NCBI GenBank assembly: GCA_022605955.1
Contig: JAKCOZ010000326.1
Span: forward strand, 1 to 64,000
Origin: Rallus limicola
Lineage: Eukaryota; Chordata; Aves; Gruiformes; Rallidae
Length of the DNA: 64,000 nt
Reading direction: 5' to 3'
The position numbers and the translations under genes were made by a program. Positions within the stretch are counted from its first letter, which is position 1; each line of letters begins with the position of its first letter. Below the pieces are notes generated by a model that was given only the letters and a program-made list of their open reading frames with translations, was not told the DNA's origin and ran no database searches. Below, one piece after another: positions 59,001 to 64,000 of the stretch.

Positions 59001-62000
59001 GGAAGAGGTGTCTTAGTGAGATAATACACTGCTTCATTCCTGAATAAAACAGTTCAAACAGTAAGAGATTTATTCCTGCTTGTGAATGCAAGCACTGGAC
59101 TCATTTCATTTAAGTTACTGATTACAAATTTCAAATATCTTCATGGTTTGCCTGCAATTGAATGTAGCATTGGAGCTGGAGGCACAGAGGGGAGGCTGGA
59201 GATCACGCTGTAGATGTAGCAATCACATTTCCCAACTTCACAAGACCAGCTCAGGTCTGGAAGCACTAGTATAGTACTAAGACAGATAGAATCCAAACCC
59301 AGGTTAATGAAGACTCGGTGGACTTACTGCTTCGAAGCTTACTAAATCACAATATCCACATCGTGTTGTATTTTGGTGTGTGGACATGCGTTGCATAGAA
59401 CTCCACTGGATAGAGAAGCAGTCATCTGGGGTTTCATAATTTCCATAATGAAGATACGAAAGAAGTAGCTGAGTTACATTCCTGGAAAATTATTCCAATG
59501 TCATACCAGCAAGATACAGATTGCAATATATTTAAACCCTGTCCTTGGGAAAACAGTCTTCTTCCTGGGAAGCTGTAGGATGAGGTTGTGACTCGGGAAA
59601 AGTTCTTGGCTCTGAATATAATGTCAAGCTCTCCTGGGTAAGCTTGTTTATGAGAACACACTTCTATGTATTTGGTGATACGGAAATCCTGAATGTTTAA
59701 GACTTAATCAGCAGAAGGGGAAGAAAGTAACACTGGATTTCACACTGAAGCAATGCCTGAAGACCTTTAAGAACCTCACAAGCATGACTTCAGAATGGTG
59801 TGCCTCTTGCTTTCCATGGTAAGTTTTACTGTCTCACAGATATATATTGCTGATTGTTAAAACTAGTGAACTGAGTTTCTGAAATTTTAAGAATATTTTA
59901 ATCTCTCACTCAAATTAATGGTAGATCTTGGCCAGCATTCAGGAAATATGTCATTTAGGATCCTACGCACAAGTTTAGTAGACTACTTTTAGCAACAAAC
60001 AAAACCAGAAAATGATTAGTGAAAATTGTTTAGTTTTCTATTAATTGTTGCTTGTGCCTTTGTGAAGAACTCCCAGATACCCAGATATCAAAATTTCAGA
60101 ACAAATTTTGATATGTCTGACATTTTGTAAAGTCAATACACAGCTAGCTTACTATTCATGAGCTCATTTCTTTTATAATAAGGGTTCAGTTGTCAAATTA
60201 ATGAACAATATTTCACCACATGACTTAGATGAATGCTACACAATATGAATAGCAAATCATTGAAGTGAACTGTTCATATGCAAAGCCTAAATGAAAAAAA
60301 AAAAGCATCTAATTACTCATTGTAATAATTATAATTATAATACTGACTTGGATGCATGATTGATTTGTCACTTGTTCACACACACAAAATCTTTAAATCA
60401 CAATACAGACATTCAACTGCTCAGATTCTATATGACTATATAGATTAAATACAGAGATGAATAAAGAGAATATGAAAAAATCATCAAAATGTTATCTGTC
60501 AAATACTTCAACAAACTATTGCTTTCTCAGTGTCACTTATGAATAAAGACAATTTGAACCACATATTCCACTCAAAATGTTGTAGTCAGCGTCATTTGTG
60601 AAAAAAATATCTGGAAAAGAGCAGAAAAAGATGTGTTACAGCTACACTGCCACACACATTTTTTCTTTTCCTCAGGGAAATGCAATAATAGGTATCACAT
60701 TTAGCATGAAAGCGATCATGCTAATGAGATGATGTCATGTTTGTTATAAGATCATTATTCCAAGGACTATGTTAATTCATTCAATAAGTTTCCTGTGAAC
60801 AGTGTGTGGTGGCCGCCCTCTTGGTTGGTACAGCAGTGACTGAACCAGGCACAGCCAAAGCAAAACGCCTGATTTGTTACTTCGTGACCTAGAGTTACGC
60901 TGCTGGGGGTATAACAAGGCAAGACCTGTGTAGGTCACCAGAGAGTAGGGTCTGTAAATAGAACTGGATGAACACTTGGTTTATTCATCTAGTAAGGACT
61001 TCTAATATTTGGAAAATAAATTTGTACAAAGCATCAGGAGAAACCAAAACCTAAAAAGGGAAAAAAAAAAAAGAAAGTTTTCAAAATAAAAAAAAAAAAT
61101 TCTAATGAAACAGGTTTTTGGATAGCTTTCATTTTAATGGCTTTTTAACCTCTTTATAAATATATATTTATATGTTTATGTATATATAAAAGGTATAAAT
61201 TTACTCCTAAACAAAGGAATATGTTTAAATGAAAATACACTTCTTTAGGAAAAAATATAATGAAACATGTTCTTCTTGCAATTTAATTTCCATTTCTTCC
61301 AACATGGTCTAGGAAAAAGTCCCAAGAAAGCAAGAAACTGATTTCCTCCGAAAAGAATCATAATTCATAATTAAGTAAAATGATTTCTTTAAAGCAACCT
61401 CACTTACTCGAACTGTATAACACACTCTTGAGTGAGTTACTTATCTAACAAAAATTTGGTGCTGAAAAATAATTAGATATTTTCTGAATCTCAGTTTGAG
61501 TAGAGCAGTCAAGCAGGTAATCAATATATGTTTCTTCTCTAATCAATCTGTGTCTGGAGTACATTAGTAGATATTATAGACGAGTTACTTTTCCCCTTAA
61601 AATCTTCTAAACAGGAGGACAAAGAAGTTATGATGAGAAAGTACATGTGGTTGCAGCATATTTTGCTCAAATATGATTCCCACTTTATCAATTTAAAAAA
61701 AGAAATCAGGATTCTTGCATGCACATGAGTGTTTGGGATGCAACAGAATTATTCTGTTTGAATCAAAGTGAATGAGAATTAAACTGAACTCTTATTCTTT
61801 ATATTCAGCTATAAAAATGCCAACCCTACAGAACATACAGAATGATTTGCTATTACTACTGAATAGTAATTTCTTCCAACACTTATGCAGTGCATTTCTC
61901 CCTAGCTATTGGAGAAGAATATTATTAAAAAGGGGAAGGAAAAAAAAAAACAAAACAAAACAAACCCCAAAACACTCTTCACCTCCCCACCTCCTCATTA

Positions 62001-62272
62001 GTGGTTAATGGGATTCATTCCATTGTGCCAATGTGTTAACTCTGCACTTTTTTTTCACAGTTTCCTGTGTTATTTTGTGTGTTCAGGCTGAGATGGATAG
62101 CAAAACCATTCAATTTCAGAGGCAAATTGTAAGTACTGATTCAGATAACCTAAGTATTTTGACACATTGGCTCTTCAGGCTTAGGGGTGGAGCACACTAA
62201 GAGGGAGAAAGAAAAAACACCCTACCAGTTACTTAAAGCGATATTGTGAGGATTGATACCTCATTCCCTTAC
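56051..62272. other. Long AT-rich unassigned region
   Basis: About 6.2 kb. No CR1 or LTR recognised. An A/C-rich tract lies at about 56110-56180, a poly(A) at 57490-57505, AT-rich runs near 61155-61190 and an A/C-rich tract near 61938-61970. A GC-richer block lies at 60805-60960. A minus-strand frame at 56800-56994 has a splice-acceptor-like start and is discussed as a finding. No gene is claimed. Confidence 0.4.
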
Positions 62273-62422
62273 TTTGGCATAGGCTCTGCCATTGAAACTG
62301 AGTGCTGAGCCAGGCTTGGCACCACCAGTCAGGTGCCCCAGAGGCAGGACTGCCTCTTCTGCTTCTTTATGCAGGGTTATTATCCTTCTAATTGAACTGT
62401 GACTCTTCCCTGTACCGCCAGT
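62273..62422 (-). CDS. Candidate internal exon, 150 bases, unknown protein
   Basis: On the minus strand a strong acceptor (TCTGCTCGTCTTTGCAG, AG at 62424-62423) and a good donor (AAA|GTAAGG, GT at 62272-62271) bound exactly 150 bases. These stay open as 50 codons in one frame, beginning TGGTGKSHSS and ending GRAYAK. The open frame continues beyond both splice sites (62261-62479). The composition is higher in GC than the flanks, and the residues are varied rather than low-complexity. I do not recognise the family and see no partner exon nearby. It could be an exon of a long-intron gene, a non-coding transcript, or coincidence. Confidence 0.25.
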
Positions 62423-63244
62423 CTGCAAAGACGAGCAGACTCCAAACCCTGCTGAGTATGTTGTCTTGTGAAAGCACACACCAAGTTTAGATACTTAAAC
62501 TTGTTCTTAGTTATCCAATTATACATTGAGCTGAACTGCTGAAGTTAGAAGTGTAACTGTCCTCCTCTTTAGCTGTTGAGGAGAGAGAAATTCCTTCAGA
62601 AGGTCACCATTCTGCACACCTTCAGCACAGGTTATGGGATGCAGTGAACAGCTCTTGGAAGTGTTAATCACTTACTCTTAAGGTAGAGGATCCTTTAATT
62701 TTTTTTCTCTATGATTTTACCCTCTGAGTTTTTGGTTTAGAGTTTTTGTTCTCCCCATACTCCCCAGCTTCCACTCTATTTAATTATGACTCTGTTTCTT
62801 GCTTTCAAACACAATGAAAGCACAAAACAGTATTTCTCACTTGGCTGGAATCAGAGTGAAATAAATCTTGAAAGAGGTGTACTTGTGTGGATAGAAACTA
62901 TCAAGATATATTGAATAGACTGAAATTTAAATCCTCAGATAATAAGTCTCTAACCCCAAAGATGAAGAATGAACAACCTTTTAAACTTTTGCACACTTAT
63001 TCAAATTGAACATACTATCATGAATTTGAGGCCTTCTGATATCAAATATATGTCAATATCCTTGAAAACATATTACACTCCAGAGGATGCCTGGAACTCC
63101 ATTACTCTACTACATGATTTTATTCCCTTCTATGAAAAAAATATTAGTGACCCTTAATGTGAAAGACAGTAATCAAGAGCTTCTGAGTGAAGACAATAGA
63201 ACTGATTTTAAGAAAAGCTCAGTGTCTCTTTCAACTGAAAACAG
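62423..63244. other. Unassigned stretch
   Basis: No gene or repeat recognised; AT-rich with two short overlapping open frames near 62969-63299 that run into CR1. Confidence 0.4.
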
Positions 63245-63880
63245 GATGAATCAGGAGTGCTGTTACCCTCTGCTTTGCCCAGGTGGCCAAGAAGGCTAAT
63301 GGTATCTTGGCTTGTATCAGAAATAGTGTGGTCAGCAGGTCCAGAGAAGTGATTATGCCCCTGTACTCTGCATTGGTGAGGCCACACCTTGAGTTCTGTG
63401 TATAGTTTTGAGAAGGACATGAAGGTATCTCACTATAAGAATAACATTGAGGTCCTGGAGCATATCCAGAGAAGGGCAACCAAAGCAAACTTTTACGAGG
63501 GGAGGCTGAGGCAACTGGGGTTGTTTAGCCTGAAGAAGAGGAGGCTGAGGGGAGACCTTATCACCACCTACAACTTCCTGAAAGGAGATTGTGGAGAGGT
63601 GGGTGTTAGTCTCTTCACTCAAGTGACATGTGATCAGATGAGGGGTAATGGGCTCAAGCTGTGTCAGGGCATGTTTAGATTAGACATTAGGAAAAAGTTC
63701 TTCACTGAAAGGTTTGTTGGGCATTGGAACAGGCTGCCCAGGTAGGTGGTTGAGTCACCAACCCTGGATGTGTCTAAAGGTGGGTACAGGAGATGTTCAC
63801 GTATATGGTTTAGTAGAAGATGGGAATGGTTGGACTTGATGATCTCAAAGGTCTTTTCCAGCCTAGTGATTCTGATTCTG
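63245..63880 (+). mobile_element. CR1 LINE 3' fragment with internal deletion
   Basis: Clear homology starts at TTTGCCCAGGTGGCCAAGAA (63272) and may begin about 25 bases earlier. It contains CTTGTATCAGAAATAGTGTG, ACTCTGCATTGGTGAGGCC, the codons for [59 protein letters not shown] and GGACTTGATGATCTCAAAGG. It ends in GTGATTCTGATTCTGGG. The thumb region shows a small rearrangement near 63400-63435. A 118-codon frame at 63389-63745 is the ORF2 remnant. Confidence 0.92.
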
Positions 63881-63894
63881 GGATTATGTACTTT

Positions 63895-63950
63895 GAAAAA
63901 AAAAAAAAAACAAAAAACAAAAAAAAAACCACAATTTTTTTTTTTTTTTT
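63895..63950. repeat. Poly(A) next to poly(T) fold-back
   Basis: A-rich run with two C interruptions at 63895-63928, a short CCACAA spacer, then T of 16 at 63935-63950. The two halves can pair as an imperfect inverted repeat just past the CR1 end. Confidence 0.8.
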
Positions 63951-64000
63951 AAAGGAAAGGAAAAACTCCCTCTGTAGGGTAAGAGTAAAACAACGTTTTG

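Noticed and set aside
62261..62479. P-loop ATPase suggested by GGTGKS near the start of the candidate exon
   Set aside because: The six residues fit a Walker A loop only loosely, and the surrounding sequence has none of the expected beta-strand or Walker B features in this short frame.

Overview
The window reads as avian nuclear DNA from an AT-rich, gene-poor region, either intergenic or deep intronic. The reasoning is as follows. The dominant dispersed repeat is the CR1 LINE: twelve pieces in both orientations, mostly 5'-truncated, with 3' ends carrying the ATTCTATG-like terminal repeat. LTR-element remnants of a type I associate with birds are present. There are long pyrimidine microsatellites. 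No long open reading frame, operon, rRNA, tRNA or CRISPR array is recognisable, and the species cannot be named from the sequence alone.

Layout. 1-2.4 kb: unassigned AT-rich DNA with one possible ancient CR1-like tail. 2.4-3.7 kb: minus-strand CR1 with a still readable FADD reverse-transcriptase motif. 3.7-15 kb: mostly unassigned DNA, with a more complex stretch at 6.15-6.8 kb that could be a conserved element or an exon. 15.1-15.7 kb: a decayed hAT-type transposase fragment, the most unusual coding relic here. 17.7-17.9 kb: a small CpG cluster. 18.8-19.2 kb: a minus-strand LTR-like unit with TATA and poly(A) signals. 21.2-23.1 kb: two large (AAGGG)n-type satellites about 1.3 kb apart. 24.0-26.9 kb: an old CR1 copy split by a younger one. 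30.5-31.1 kb: a compound CTTT/CCTT tract of more than 450 bp. 33.2-34.3 kb and 55.2-56.05 kb: two copies of one LTR-like family, both in minus orientation. 40.1-41.9 kb: a MIR-like SINE relic, then a second CR1-into-CR1 nest. 43.7-55.2 kb: six further CR1 pieces and another MIR-like relic. 62.27-62.42 kb: a 150-base candidate exon on the minus strand, bounded by good splice signals. 63.25-63.88 kb: a last CR1 fragment beside a poly(A)/poly(T) fold-back.

No functional host gene is claimed. All mobile elements appear dead: the CR1 reading frames are broken by stops and frameshifts, the LTR units have no recognisable internal retroviral genes beside them, and the hAT fragment has at least one frameshift. 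The items best worth testing are the hAT relic, the 150-base candidate exon, the two LINE-in-LINE nests, the LTR-like unit at 18.8 kb and the paired G-quadruplex-capable AAGGG satellites. I could not run alignments, so family names rest on remembered motifs and consensus sequences.
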